From Armigeres subalbatus (taxonomy: Eukaryota > Arthropoda > Insecta > Diptera > Culicidae): a stretch of 64,000 nucleotides of DNA. The stretch covers positions 432,573,240 to 432,637,239 of the forward strand of contig NC_085140.1 in NCBI RefSeq assembly GCF_024139115.2, in the 5' to 3' direction. Below the pieces are notes generated by a model. It had not been told where the DNA came from and ran no database searches. It was given only the letters and a program-made list of their open reading frames with translations. Positions 45,371 through 55,679 of the stretch are shown here, piece after piece. Each line of letters opens with the position of its first letter. The first letter of the stretch is position 1. A program made the translations under genes and the position numbers.

Positions 45371-45740
45371 CTGAGGAAAATCATGATATTTTTTTCTGCG
45401 AAATACACAAATGATTTTTCTGTTACTGTATTGTGTCTGACAAGAAAAGGGCAACTTTCGTGATCTTTTCCAAAGGCTATCATAAATGTACAATCATCAA
45501 AGCATTCATCGCCACAATCCACAATATGGCCACCGAATTTTGAAAAATATTTAAGTAGCTTTTTTTCTGAAGGTAAGTGTTTTTCTAAGGCGACGCCAAA
45601 AATGCCGCCGTCGACAATTTTCGAACCAGTGGAGGTGTACACAGGTGTAGTTAGAATGAAGAAGAAAAAAGGAACAAGAGTAATGAAGAAATAAGTGAGA
45701 GTAACGAAGGAATAAAGACAATAGTCACTTTTTTCAACTA

Positions 45741-45932
45741 GGGGGAATGACGGCTTTGCCAGGTTTTGTTCTATTATTGGCAGGGGTTTTTTTTATGACT
45801 GACTAGGCTCAAATTTGGCCTAAACATTCTTTGCATATTAAAGAATATTGTGGCCAAATTTCATAAAATTTGGTCGACAAAAACCCCCCTGCCAATAATA
45901 GAAAAAAAAACTGCCAAAGCCGTCTTTCCCCC
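45741..45932. mobile_element. 192-bp TA-flanked MITE, copy B
   Basis: Second copy of the element at 39091-39278, in the opposite orientation: TA-GGGGGAATGACGGCTTTGCC and, at the other end, GGGGGAAAGACGGCTTTGGC inverted. The ends match along at least 20 bp. Confidence 0.93.
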
Positions 45933-45934
45933 TA

Positions 45935-46729
45935 TTTTGAAACTATTGATTAGGTTTCGCTTCGTCGCGGAATATGAAAAAATGTTGAAAATTTTTAAGC
46001 TTTATCCGTCAGAAGATGCTTTATTCACGTTGAAGCTGTACTGGCTATGTTGTGATAAGTTTTTACTGATCGTTTTGAAATATCTTTGCAGAGTCAGCGC
46101 TAACATCAACAAAACGTGCCACCATGCGCCATCGGGTTGCCAAAATGATATTGTGAGTTGCAATGTCGACATCGATGGCGTGAAGTTCGGTTGATTGTTT
46201 TCACATGTTCTGTAAGAAATTTTGTTCGAGCTTACAAGTCTGTTCACTGGGCTTTTTTCAATGAAATGACGGATTCAGAAATAATGACCACCTAGTTCTT
46301 TTTTGCCAGAAAGCTGTTCGCAACTTCTTAGTGACTTCTAATTCGCTCCGAATCTCGGTGATCTTATAAAATTTTTAACAGCGATTAATTGTAGGTGTTT
46401 TGTGTCACCGTGATACGATTGGGTATGTAGTGATGCAAGCAGGATGGGCACAGGGGATTGAGATTCTAAATATATTCACAAAGCTGATAACAGACCCAGC
46501 TTTTTTCAAGCTTCTTATTTATAAAAACTAATAAACTCTAAATCTTACAAATTGAACTGTTAAGTATTCAGATTCATCTTTCCAATAAAATTGTTATGTT
46601 TTCATCTCAATCCTACATAATTTTAGATACATTTTCTGTTGTTTTGGGAAAATAATTAGTGAGGGAAGGCTTGCTTATTAGTGCATACCCAAAACTAACA
46701 AGCTTTTCAGAGAAAAATATTTGAAGCTC
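45935..46729. other. Spacer
   Basis: No gene recognised; the short frames on both strands at 46002-46247 overlap each other and show no domain. Confidence 0.45.
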
Positions 46730-46985
46730 TTTTTAGTGGAATGTATTCAACCGTCTAAGACGAGTTACTACTTTCTATTACGTTTTGTTATCTTTGCAGA
46801 TACGTATTTCGACCTCAACTGTGAGGTCGTCTTTTGTGTCTCGTACTTGACTTGCATGTGTCGACTCGACTGAGTACGAGACACTGAAGACGACCTTACT
46901 GTTGAGGTCGAAATACGTATCAGCAAAGATAACAAAACGTAGTGGAATTAAATGGAAAGTACTAAACTCCTCTTAGACGGTTGAA
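46730..46985. mobile_element. Palindromic MITE (TACGTATTTCGACCTC family), complete copy
   Basis: The two halves, 46757-46868 and 46870-46985, are inverted copies: AACCGTCTAAGA-GAGTT, ACGTTTTGTTATCTTTGC and GATACGTATTTCGACCTCAA appear in both. This is the template for the fragments at 4041-4200, 48618-48657 and 61690-61765. Confidence 0.88.
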
Positions 46986-47127
46986 GCTTTTCAATTTTTG
47001 TATAACAATTATGTTTTACTCACGAACATACGTATTTTGAAGATTTTTTTTTTCGAGTCAAAATGGAAAAATTTGAACCTCTGCTCGATTGTATAAAGTG
47101 GAACATTTATTACGTAAGGGTGTGTAT

Positions 47128-48005
47128 TAGAGTGGGGCGCAGTTGTATGGAAAAACGCAAATTTCGTCCATTCAAGTGAGATCAAGGTTTTTCTGAATCG
47201 TTTTGGGACCCCAATCAACTGTGCAAAATATGGGCTCGATTGGTTGCGACCTCGCATGCCACATCGCGTTTTAAATTTACATGGAGATTTGTATGGGAAA
47301 ACGTACTTTTTAACATTTTTGCTCTTAGCGGCTTCAATTTATCTTCAATCACGTGACTCAATACATTAGCATATAGCCTGGAAGATGCCGAAAGACTGTG
47401 CCTAAGAAAGTTCGCAGCTGGAAGGTCTACAAAAAATGTTATTACGTTTCGAAAATTGATTGTTTAAACCATATGCAAGAAATCAATGTTTCTGCCAGCA
47501 CTACCGGACAACCTGTAATTGTCAAAGGGCAAAACCCATTTTCCTTCTAGTCGGAATTTTTACTTTGTGAAATCATTCCGAATATCTCCCATTAGCTCCA
47601 AAGTCCTATAAAATCATTAATTTTGAAATAACACTCAGTTAAATTATTGCTCCACGTAGTTCGGCAGTGCTGGCAGAATAAATGATTTTTTGCATATGGT
47701 TTGAACACTCAATCTTCGAAGCGTTATAACTTTTTTCGTGGACGTTCCGGAAACGTGCCTTCTTCAGCAAAGTTTTTGGGCATCCTTTGGGTAATACTTT
47801 AATGTAATGTGCCACTTGATTTACGATGCACTGAAACCTCTAGTAGTAGAAATGCAAAAATATACGTTCTCCCATACAAACTTCAAATGCGATGCGGAAA
47901 GCGGGGAAGCAACCAATCGGTCCCAAATTCTGCACAGTTGTTTAGGACCCAGAATGGCTTCGAAAAACCATTGATTTGAAAAAATTACCATGACGCCCCA
48001 CTCTA
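47128..48005. mobile_element. 878-bp palindromic element (TAGAGTGGGGCG), 8-bp duplication
   Basis: Arms of about 370 bp read TAGAGTGGGGCG inward from both ends. The duplication GTGTGTAT is perfect (47120-47127 and 48006-48013). No coding. Same design as 34701-35468, so probably hAT-type, but a different family. Confidence 0.92.
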
Positions 48006-48335
48006 GTGTGTATGTGTGTGTGTTATTACAATCTAACCCCACTGTCTGGCAGTGGCATTATGCATAGAAATTCGTGCAACCATTTTATTTATTTAATTGC
48101 AAGAAATTTAGATCCGGGAGCTAGAAGGTGATAGCTCTATTGCAATTCCTATAGCCCATTTCAAGAAAGCGAGCATTCCGAAGCTATAGTCGTTTACAAT
48201 AAGCCCCGCATGAGTACACCCACATATCATAGAGATATCTGAAGTGTATTGAAACTTCCTGAATCAAAACTAAATCCGTTTGATTCTGGCACGTATATAG
48301 TGGTAAAAATATAATTATTGTTGCACAGGTTATTA

Positions 48336-48502
48336 AAAGGACACCGTCTTCGACCAGAGGTTGTACAGACACTTAACACCTAAAGACAACGGACAGGACA
48401 CATAACACCCAGTGGACCAGTGAAGAATTTTTCGATCACGAAAAGTTTTCTCCTTACCGGGGCGAGAATAGAACCCACACTCCCTAGCACATGCGTCTAG
48501 AC
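48336..48502 (-). mobile_element. tRNA-derived SINE, 3' part (other end at 50368-50407)
   Basis: On the minus strand the head is at 50407-50368 (CGTGGCTGTGCGGTTAGCGA, A box) and the rest at 48502-48336, with a B box GGGTTCTATTCTCGCC at 48473-48460 and ending TTTTAATAACCTG. It is split by the hAT element at 48503-50359, whose 8-bp duplication GTCTAGAC / TTCTAGAC lies in the anticodon-arm region. Confidence 0.82.
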
Positions 48503-48794
48503 CAGTGATCCCCAAAGGGCGGCCCGCGGGCCGCATGTGGCATTCGAAGACTTTTTCTGCGGCCCGCGAAGGATTTCAGAATATACACTACATGTAGCCC
48601 ATTGATAAGCATTAGATGTATGGCCGTCTTCAGTGTCTCGTACTTGACTCGACTTGAAGAAAATGATCGCAGCTTACACTATTTATACTTTGCGTAGGTA
48701 TAATAGTTTTGGCCACCGGAGATGTTCCGGGTTTTCTGAGGGTGTGTTAAAAATGACTTTTTTCTTCTGCTTGTCATTTTATTTGACGTTAACT

Positions 48795-49440
48795 GCCATA
48801 ATGTTTTATATTATCCCCAGAAACTAGATCTAATATGCTGACCAATGCTGGCTTCAGATCAAAATTTTGTTGACGCAGAGATATGGCCATTCCCGTGAAA
48901 ACGGTAGGGGGTTGGTCATACGGCCTGAACAAATGTTACTTTCGCAGAACACCCAGAACCTGTTACAAATTGGTTAGAGAGTCTTACAGTGCTCAAAATG
49001 TACCTTTAACAAAATACAATTTTCATCGTCTTGGTAAAACATGAAATTTGACACCCATATGGTTCCAGATGGTGCCAAAACTGGCCCCTCCTGGAAGACC
49101 TAGGAACCTGCTATAAGGGTGGCAGTGGACACTATCATTCTGGAAATGATTTTGTAATCATCGTATCGTATAGCCATGAAGTTAGATACTCATATATGCA
49201 TTATTCCGATCTGTTAGCATTTGATCATGTTCCCGGAACCGTTTTCACGGAAATGGCAATATCTCTGCGTAGTTTTGATGGATTCTCAATCTACAACCAC
49301 CAATGGTCAGCATATTAGTTCTAGTTTTTGGAGAAAGCATAAAACATTTAAATTTTACCTATCTCATCAACCTTTTTGTCTAACCCCTGTACATATCAAC
49401 ACGACATCCGAATGGTGATAATGGCAGTTTGAGGATAATT
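48795..49440. mobile_element. Foldback element inside the hAT element
   Basis: AACTGCCATAATG, CTAGA-CTAATATGCTGACCA and CGCAGAGATATGGCCATT-CC, then GTGAAAACGGT, at 48795-48912 are mirrored at 49226-49435. The loop is about 310 bp. Ends are uncertain. Confidence 0.7.
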
Positions 49441-49619
49441 TACGTTACCTATAATTTTTGTTTCAAAATGTTCAAAGTAGCCCCCGCTTGGTCAAAAATT
49501 ATCTGTTCAATTACACAGAATTCGAAGATTTCAATAATTTGCTCAAATAGACTGCCCAAATAAGAAATAAAATTATCAGTTTCTTCATTCCATGCATTTA
49601 CGCGCATAAATTTTGCATA

Positions 49620-49835
49620 CCGCCATCGGGGGTGACAATGGGTCTGGGGGGTGAGAATGGGTCATCGCTCTCACCGGCAGCCTGGAGGTCATAGAGCAAA
49701 ATCGTTCAAAAAGGTCTCTTATATTTTAGTCTTCTTCCCCTCAGACACATTCAATACATTCTACAAGCATTCTAAGTAGTTGAAACAGTGACCCATTCTC
49801 ACCCCCATTTGACCCATTGTCATCCCCGACGACGG
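49620..49835. mobile_element. 216-bp TA-flanked MITE (CCG-CATCGGGG ends)
   Basis: Inverted ends CCGCCATCGGGGGTGACAAT and CCGTCGTCGGGGATGACAAT, flanked by TA (49618-49619 and 49836-49837). GGTGAGAATGGGTCA follows in both arms. Confidence 0.93.
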
Positions 49836-50499
49836 TATTTATTAAACCGATAGAATGAGGTTAAGGATTAGTTACTTTTAGGTGTAGTTAGCATTAATCC
49901 TTCAACAAAAATTCAGAAACTTAGAATCGGACGACATATCATCAAAATAGATTAAAATATGTTCTGCAAATTATGCTAAAACCATGTTGTTACGAAAATA
50001 TTTTTCTCGTGTCAACTCCCCTACCACAAAAGTATATGTTATTATCAACTGAAAGTCAGCTACGGTGATAAAACCTGTAGAATAAAATATTTTTACAAGT
50101 AAGTTATTTAAAGAAAATTCATCGCAACAAATTTTATTGAAATGTGAAATAAATATTAACCCTTTCCCGTCCACGACTTTTTTCAATGATTTTAATAAGA
50201 AGGAATCATCTTTGAGAAAAATGCTAGAACAAAAGTTATTTGGCATAGCTAAAATTATTGGAAAACTAAAAAACGGCTTTTGATTGTAAATCAATAGTTA
50301 ATTGATTGTTTTCCATAGTTTAATTATTAGATAGATAGTAAGCATGCTGGGGACCACTGTTCTAGACGATTGGCGTCGCTAACCGCACAGCCACGAAGCC
50401 CATGAATATCGGCTTACTATTTATTCCAATTTATCCTGATGCTGAACATGTTTGTGCATTCACATAGCCTCAAATTATTGGCAAGGGCATTGCCCTTTC

Positions 50500-50890
50500 T
50501 TATAATGGATCACTCTATGCTTGCACCAACATGTGCGTGCCTGAACCACTTTTTATGCACTATGCATCATACACTCAACGACACCATATTCATGATGATA
50601 CAAAAACGGAAGAGCAACGCGTGTCTTACGTATTTTTCCGAAGACTGATTCGATATCGTAACTACTTCGCGACGACTAAAACACGCGCTGCAATAGTTGC
50701 TCTCTGGAGGCGTCATTAACAAACTACGTGGTCGATGTCATCGTAACCGGCTCCACACTTACATAGATTGCTATCAACCAGGTCAATTCTATAGATATGT
50801 GCGTTTAGTGAATAGTGATTGGACATAAGTCTCGACATAGTGCGAATGAAGCCTCGGCTTAAGTCCTCACCTCTAAACCAAGTACATTCC
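50500..50890 (-). pseudogene. 3' fragment of an R1/LOA/Jockey-like retrotransposon
   Basis: On the minus strand from about 50885 a frame reads TWFRGEDLSRGFIRTMSRLM, SNHYSLNAHIYRIDLVDSNL and CKCGAGYDDIDHVVC before a stop near 50720. This Cys-x-Cys ... His pattern is the region at the end of the RNase H-type C-terminus of such elements. Downstream (50700-50500) other frames continue weakly. Only this end is present; nothing of its reverse transcriptase remains. Confidence 0.72.
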
Positions 50891-50925
50891 CTTTCTGATA
50901 CATAGAATATAACACGTTACAAGCA

Positions 50926-51091
50926 AAGGTTCTTGGTCGTACACTAATTACGTAAGCACTAATTGTTAGAGGGGGGTCTGCCATTTTCTTGCGCTTCATA
51001 AAAAACAAATATTTGTATGGGAAAATTTTACATGGAGGGGGGAAGTTTAAAAACCTAGAAAATATGCTTACGTAATTAGTGTACGGCCCCT
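50926..51091. mobile_element. ~166-bp MITE (GTACACTAATTACGTAAGCA)
   Basis: The 20-bp GTACACTAATTACGTAAGCA is perfectly inverted at 50939 and ending near 51084, continuing outward as CGGCCCCTTT on the right and, decayed, on the left. Confidence 0.9.
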
Positions 51092-51711
51092 TTGTGATGC
51101 ATGGATTTATCTTTTGTTACGCATGTAGATCTTAAGGCCTTACTACAGGTTTGTGTTGGATGACCGACAACCTATGTCGTAGACAACATATTCTATAATT
51201 TTAATTGGATATGTATCACATTTAAATCAATCGATTTGTCTTTGGTTACTCGCGTAGACCTGATGACCAAGATCCTAAGCTGTGAATTTATTTTATTCTA
51301 TGTATCACAAAGGGCATGAATCATATTTAAAATAATCCGATTGATCTTTGATTAATCGTGTAGACCTTAAGGCCTCCCGGGCAGAAGCCATGAACAGAAT
51401 AACAAAACATGATATGGACTTGATTGATATAAGAGATAAAAGATCAGACAACAATATCAAAAATTTGCACCGAAATATCATTTAAATAGCAAAATGTGCT
51501 ATGGATAAGAACAAACTAATGGCACATGATATTCATCACTTCCCGGGTAGAAGAAAACAGGAAAATGATATCAAATTTTACTATTAATATATGAATAACT
51601 GAATAGCAAAATCTGCTATTAGTTTGTTTGATATAGTTGCTAAAATAGCACAAATAATAATGTTATTCATAAATAACATAAAATAACATTCCAACAACAA
51701 ATTTTGTTATA

Positions 51712-51978
51712 CAGTAGACGTTCGATAACTGCAAGTCATTTAACTGCAATGCTTTTTAACTGCAATTCTATAGTTGCAACAGTTTTGCAGTTATCGGACC
51801 GCTAACCATCAAACTGATGTCAGACTCAATGACAGCTGCATTGCGCTCAACACTTAGATGCACTTTTATTGCATCTGACGTCGATTAACAACCGTTTGAC
51901 GTCTAGAATGCGTTGCAGTTATCGAACGGCATTCGTTTACTGCAAAGTAAATATTTTGCAGTTATCGAACGGCTACTG
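51712..51978. mobile_element. 267-bp TA-flanked MITE (CAGTAG-CGTTCGATAACTG)
   Basis: Inverted ends CAGTAGACGTTCGATAACTG and CAGTAGCCGTTCGATAACTG, flanked by TA. The other arm of the host palindrome (revcomp of about 52426-52470) shows the same sequence without the insert and with one TA, so the empty site is visible in the window. Confidence 0.95.
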
Positions 51979-52096
51979 TAATAGTAAAATAAGTTATTTA
52001 TATGTTATTGTAAGAAGGAGCAGAAAAACAAATGAAGAACACATTTTGCAATCATAGCAAAATTTGTTATTCATTTATCATTTGCATTTTCAACAT

Positions 52097-52326
52097 ACCA
52101 ATAATAACTAATTTTGATATTTTCTTTTCTTCAAATATTTTGCTATTGGTTTGTTATTATAATAGCAAAATGAGTTATTTATGAGTTATTTGCTAGAGCA
52201 ATGTCTGTTATTATTTTTGCTATTTTAGCAACTATATCAAACAAACTAATATCAGATTTTGCTATTCAGTTATTCATATATTAATAGTAAAATTTGATAT
52301 TATTTTGCTATTTTCTTCTACCCGGG
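52097..52326. mobile_element. 230-bp element at the centre of the CCCGGG palindrome
   Basis: The right end is CTTCTACCCGGG (52315-52326); the left is decayed (ACCAATAATAACTAATTTTG). AT flanks both sides and removing it leaves the perfect palindrome TTTCAAC-AT-GTTGAAA. The target was thus the very centre of the host palindrome. Confidence 0.8.
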
Positions 52327-53464
52327 ATGTTGAAAATGCAAATGATAAATGAATAACAAACTTTGCTATGATTGCAAAATGTGTTCTTCATTTGTTGTTC
52401 TGCTCCTTCTTACAATAACATATAAATAACTTATTTTACTATTATAACAAAATTTGTTGTTGGAATGTTATTTTATGTTATTTATGAATAACATAAGAAT
52501 AACTAAATCTGATATCATAGCAAAATTTGTTATTATTATGTTATTTGTTTGTTATTCACCTCTACCCGGGTTCTTACAAATAGCATAACTTGATATTTAA
52601 ATGATATTTCAGTATAAATTTTTTATATTGTTGCCTGATTTTTTATCTCTTATATCAATCATGTCCATATCTCATTTTGCTATCTTATCAACATTAGATA
52701 TTATTGTGCTATTTTCGTCTACTCGGGCTAACACCTGGGATTTCCTGGATGACCAAGAACTTCTGCCGTTGACACATACTATTCTTTACATCAAACGGGC
52801 ATGAACCCTATTCAAAATCTGCCGATATATCTTTGGTTACTTATAAATATCTGTAGTTCTTAGTCCAGAGATTTGTTGGATGACAAAGATTCTAAACTGT
52901 GAACTCTTTTTATTCTTTGTATCACAAATAAGCTTGTACCATATTTAAAACCATCCAATGATCTTTGAATAATCGTGTAAGCAGCCTTACTCCAGTGATA
53001 TTTTGAATCACTGAAAAACTCTGACATGGATACATTCTATTCTACACATCCGAAAAGAAATGTAACATTTTTAAAACAGTTCGATGGATCTTTGATTAAA
53101 CGTGTAGTTTTTAAGGCCTAACTCGATGATATCTTGGATGATCGAGAACCTCTGCCATTGACTCAGTCTATTCTACCCATCCAAAAAAACATATACCATA
53201 TTTAAAACAGTCCGATAAATTATTAGTTTCGCCAGTAGATGTTAAGGTCTAACTCCAGGGATTTCTTGAATTACCGGGAATCTCTGACATTGACACATTT
53301 CTTCTATACACCCATATGTGCCATGTGCAATGCATCGTGCATGTGCCATATTAAAAACAGTTTTATTGATCTTTCGTAACGCGTCTAGATCTTTAGCCTT
53401 TACTCCAAGGATTTCTTGGATGCCCAAAAATCTATGCCGAAATAACTCTTTCCTGAGTAGTTTC

Positions 53465-53930
53465 CACACTATTCACTTTTCGCCCTTCGTCTCTCTTTTC
53501 GCGTTTCCTTTCTTTATTCTCCAATTTCACTCCTTGCTTCCCACCTTGCACCTCTCACGTCTCGTTTCTCCCTGCACAAATCATTTATCATATTCCTCTT
53601 CTTGCTTTTTCACTTCTCACATTTTACTACTTGCTTCACGTATTTCACTGATCACTTCTTATTAGACACTTCTTACTGCTTGCGTATCTCTCACTTCTCA
53701 ATTCTCATTCTTTCTTCTAGCTTCTCCCATCTTACCTCATCTCCTAAATCCCAGTTTACATTTCCCGATTGATTATAAAATTATTGAGGGCTTTTTAGTG
53801 GAATTCTCGATTCCTACTTCTCATTTGTTGATTCTCACTTGTCATCACTTCTCACTCATCACGTTTCACTTTTCAATTCTTACTTTTTTTTACTTTTTAA
53901 TTAATCATACTATGTCATCTATAGTCAAGC
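53465..53930. repeat. Pyrimidine-rich CTTCTCACTT tract
   Basis: TTCTCACTT and related words with TC-rich spacers, like 36960-37600. A GGCTTTTTAGTGGAATTC fragment of the TACGTATTTC family lies at 53789-53810. Confidence 0.8.
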
Positions 53931-54137
53931 ATATCTGATGGTCGCGTTTTATCATGCATGCAATTTTTTTTTATTAAAATGTATGTTTTTCTGTGAAAAA
54001 TTAGTAAAGTTATCTTTTGAGTAACTTGGCACAATCTTTACTAATTTGTTTTTCCATACATACGCAAAGATTATTGAAAAAATGTTTTATCTAGTGAAGC
54101 TTAAATTTTATCAAAAGGCGAAATAAAAACAAATTTA

Positions 54138-55188
54138 GGGTAAATCACTACTTGGGCCTATGGACCCGATTCCCGGCTCACTGCACAGAAAACTAATGAT
54201 TTATACTGTTTGGAAGCCGTAGGTTTATGATTGATAATTTTTAAAAAGTCTCCCATTTATCTTTCACAATACTCAATATATTTCAACCACTTGTTTTACT
54301 CCTAATTGATCCAATTGTAGAAAATAAAAATGTAGATTTCAAAACATCGCTCTCCGTTGCCACACCACTGAGCCGGAGTGATTCTTTCCACTTTTACAAA
54401 ACGGTATCATCAAATAAACACCTACCTGAAAATCGTCACAGGGCTCGATATAATCATTGCTGTAAGTTGTTAATCACCACACCATAATTCTAAACACACG
54501 CACTTCAATTCTTCCTATTAGTTCGTTTCACTAGAACTTATTTAAACATATTATAATACATTTTAAAATGTATTCTCAAACCGAACAAAAAATCACCTCG
54601 GCCCAAGAACTTCTAGCCGCACCGTGCTGCCAAAAGGCCAGGAGTATGAAAATGATCCTTCATCGTTAACAGGAAAACTGTCTAATACGTTGACGCTATC
54701 ATGTTATTTATAATTCTTTCGATTTCAAAAGGTGAAAAGAATATTGTTTTTAAGTGTTTAGAAGAAATTTAGATGAGTGAACATATCTTCTCAACCAAAT
54801 AAAAATTATTATGAATAATACCATCTGGCATCTTGTTGTCGTGGAACGTGCATATTTTTGTTTACGTCTCATTTTCTACCGTCCCGAGAGAGAATGAGAG
54901 TAAAATGTTGAGAGATCGAGTAAAATTTTGTTTAGGCCGGGAACTGGTTTTACGTGTGCCGGAATGGCAAATCGCTATGACTGAAATGAGTGCTGCACCT
55001 CGTTATTTTAAATCAAATAAAAGCTTTTTTGAACGATATTTAGCACGAATAGCTATTTTTAAGCAGAAGTGAACCCCATTGCAGTATTATACAGCCCACA
55101 AAATTCAGGAAAAGTTGCTTCCTGTCATAAATATCAATTAAATAATGCAGTCGTACGCATGTTAGGCCGGGAATGGGGTAAGAAACCC
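54138..55188. mobile_element. Possible 1.05-kb TA-flanked element (AGGGT ends)
   Basis: TTAGGGTAAATCACTACTTG and, inverted from the right, TAGGGTTTCTTACCCCATTC share a short terminal core and a later GATTCCCGGC / CATTCCCGGCC word. TA on both sides. The frame 54833-55072 inside has no known domain. The ends are weakly matched, so this is tentative. Confidence 0.45.
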
Positions 55189-55380
55189 TATTTTTTCAAA
55201 TTTTGTTATAGATGTCTTGACCATTATTTTTAATTTGTTGACCTAACAACATGTTTGGATGTCAGCTGCCATCGGTTTTGTAACTTAATTTAGCATATTG
55301 ATCCAGAAAATGCAGTAGCTCGTATTAGCTGACTGGCGCATTTTAAACCTTGTTCCCCTACTTGCCATCAGTACACTATC

Positions 55381-55671
55381 GGCCCTCTTTAGCCGTGCGG
55401 TAAGATGCGCAGCTACAAAGCAAGACCATGCTGAGGGTGGCTGGGTTCGTTTCCCGGTGCCGATCTAGGCAATTTTCGGATTGGAAATTGTCTCGACTTC
55501 CCTGGGCTTAAAAGTATCATCGTGTTAGCCTCATGATATACGAATGCAAAAATGGTAACTTGGCTTAGAAACCTCGCAGTTAATAACTGTGGAAGTGCAG
55601 AATGAACACTAAGCTGCGAGGCGGCTCTGTCCCAGTGTGGGGATGTAATGCCAATAATAATAAGAAGAAGA
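55381..55671 (+). mobile_element. Full-length tRNA-derived SINE (Feilai-like)
   Basis: Head GGCCCTCTTTAGCCGTGCGG (A box), B box GGTTCGTTTCCCGG, body with GTGGAAGTGC and GGATGTAATGCC, and tail AATAATAATAAGAAGAAG. Target duplication ACACTATC at 55373-55380 and 55672-55679. It is transcribed by pol III in active relatives and moved by a partner LINE; this copy has a B-box change (GTTCG-T). It is the best reference copy for those at 4752, 12205 and 63126. Confidence 0.93.
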
Positions 55672-55679
55672 ACACTATC

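Larger units (their letters stand above)
48503..50359. mobile_element. 1.86-kb non-autonomous hAT element (CAGTG-TCCCCA ends)
   Basis: Starts CAGTGATCCCCAAAGG (followed by GGCGGCCCGCGGGCCGC) and ends GGGGACCACTG. Flanks GTCTAGAC (48495-48502) and TTCTAGAC (50360-50367) agree at 7 of 8. CAGTGGTCCCCA is a classic hAT terminus. No transposase frame. The interior is made of other repeats: a TACGTATTTC-family piece at 48618-48657, a foldback at 48795-49440, and a MITE at 49620-49835. Confidence 0.92.
51542..52570. mobile_element. CCCGGG-ended palindromic element inside the outer copy
   Basis: Starts CCCGGGTAGAAGAAAACAGG and ends TCTACCCGGG; flanked by TT. The related copy at 57952-58263 is continuous at this point (ACTTCTTATAAATAG), confirming the insertion. 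Inverted arms: 51640-52096 pairs with 52327-52495, with AACAAATTTTGTTATA and AGAAGGAGCAG visible in both. It is itself interrupted by 51712-51978 and 52097-52326. Confidence 0.85.
51376..52737. mobile_element. CCCGGG-family element, outer copy of a four-deep nest
   Basis: Starts CCCGGGCAGAAGCCATGAAC and ends TAC-TCGGG. The arms match the intact copy 57952-58263. Flanked by CT on both sides (51374-51375 and 52738-52739); the satellite monomer has a single CT there, so a 2-bp duplication is supported. It is interrupted by 51542-52570. Confidence 0.88.
51100..53450. repeat. ~127-bp satellite, interrupted by the CCCGGG nest
   Basis: A monomer with GATCTTTGATTAATCGTGTA, AGGCCTTACTCCA, GGATTTCTTGGATGACC and ACCATATTTAAAACA repeats at 51100-51375 and 52738-53450. 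Successive ATCTTTG words at 52829, 52961 and 53088 give spacings of 132 and 127 bp; the later units, near 53217 and 53370, are less regular. About eight diverged monomers are visible. The insert at 51376-52737 sits in one of them. Confidence 0.85.
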
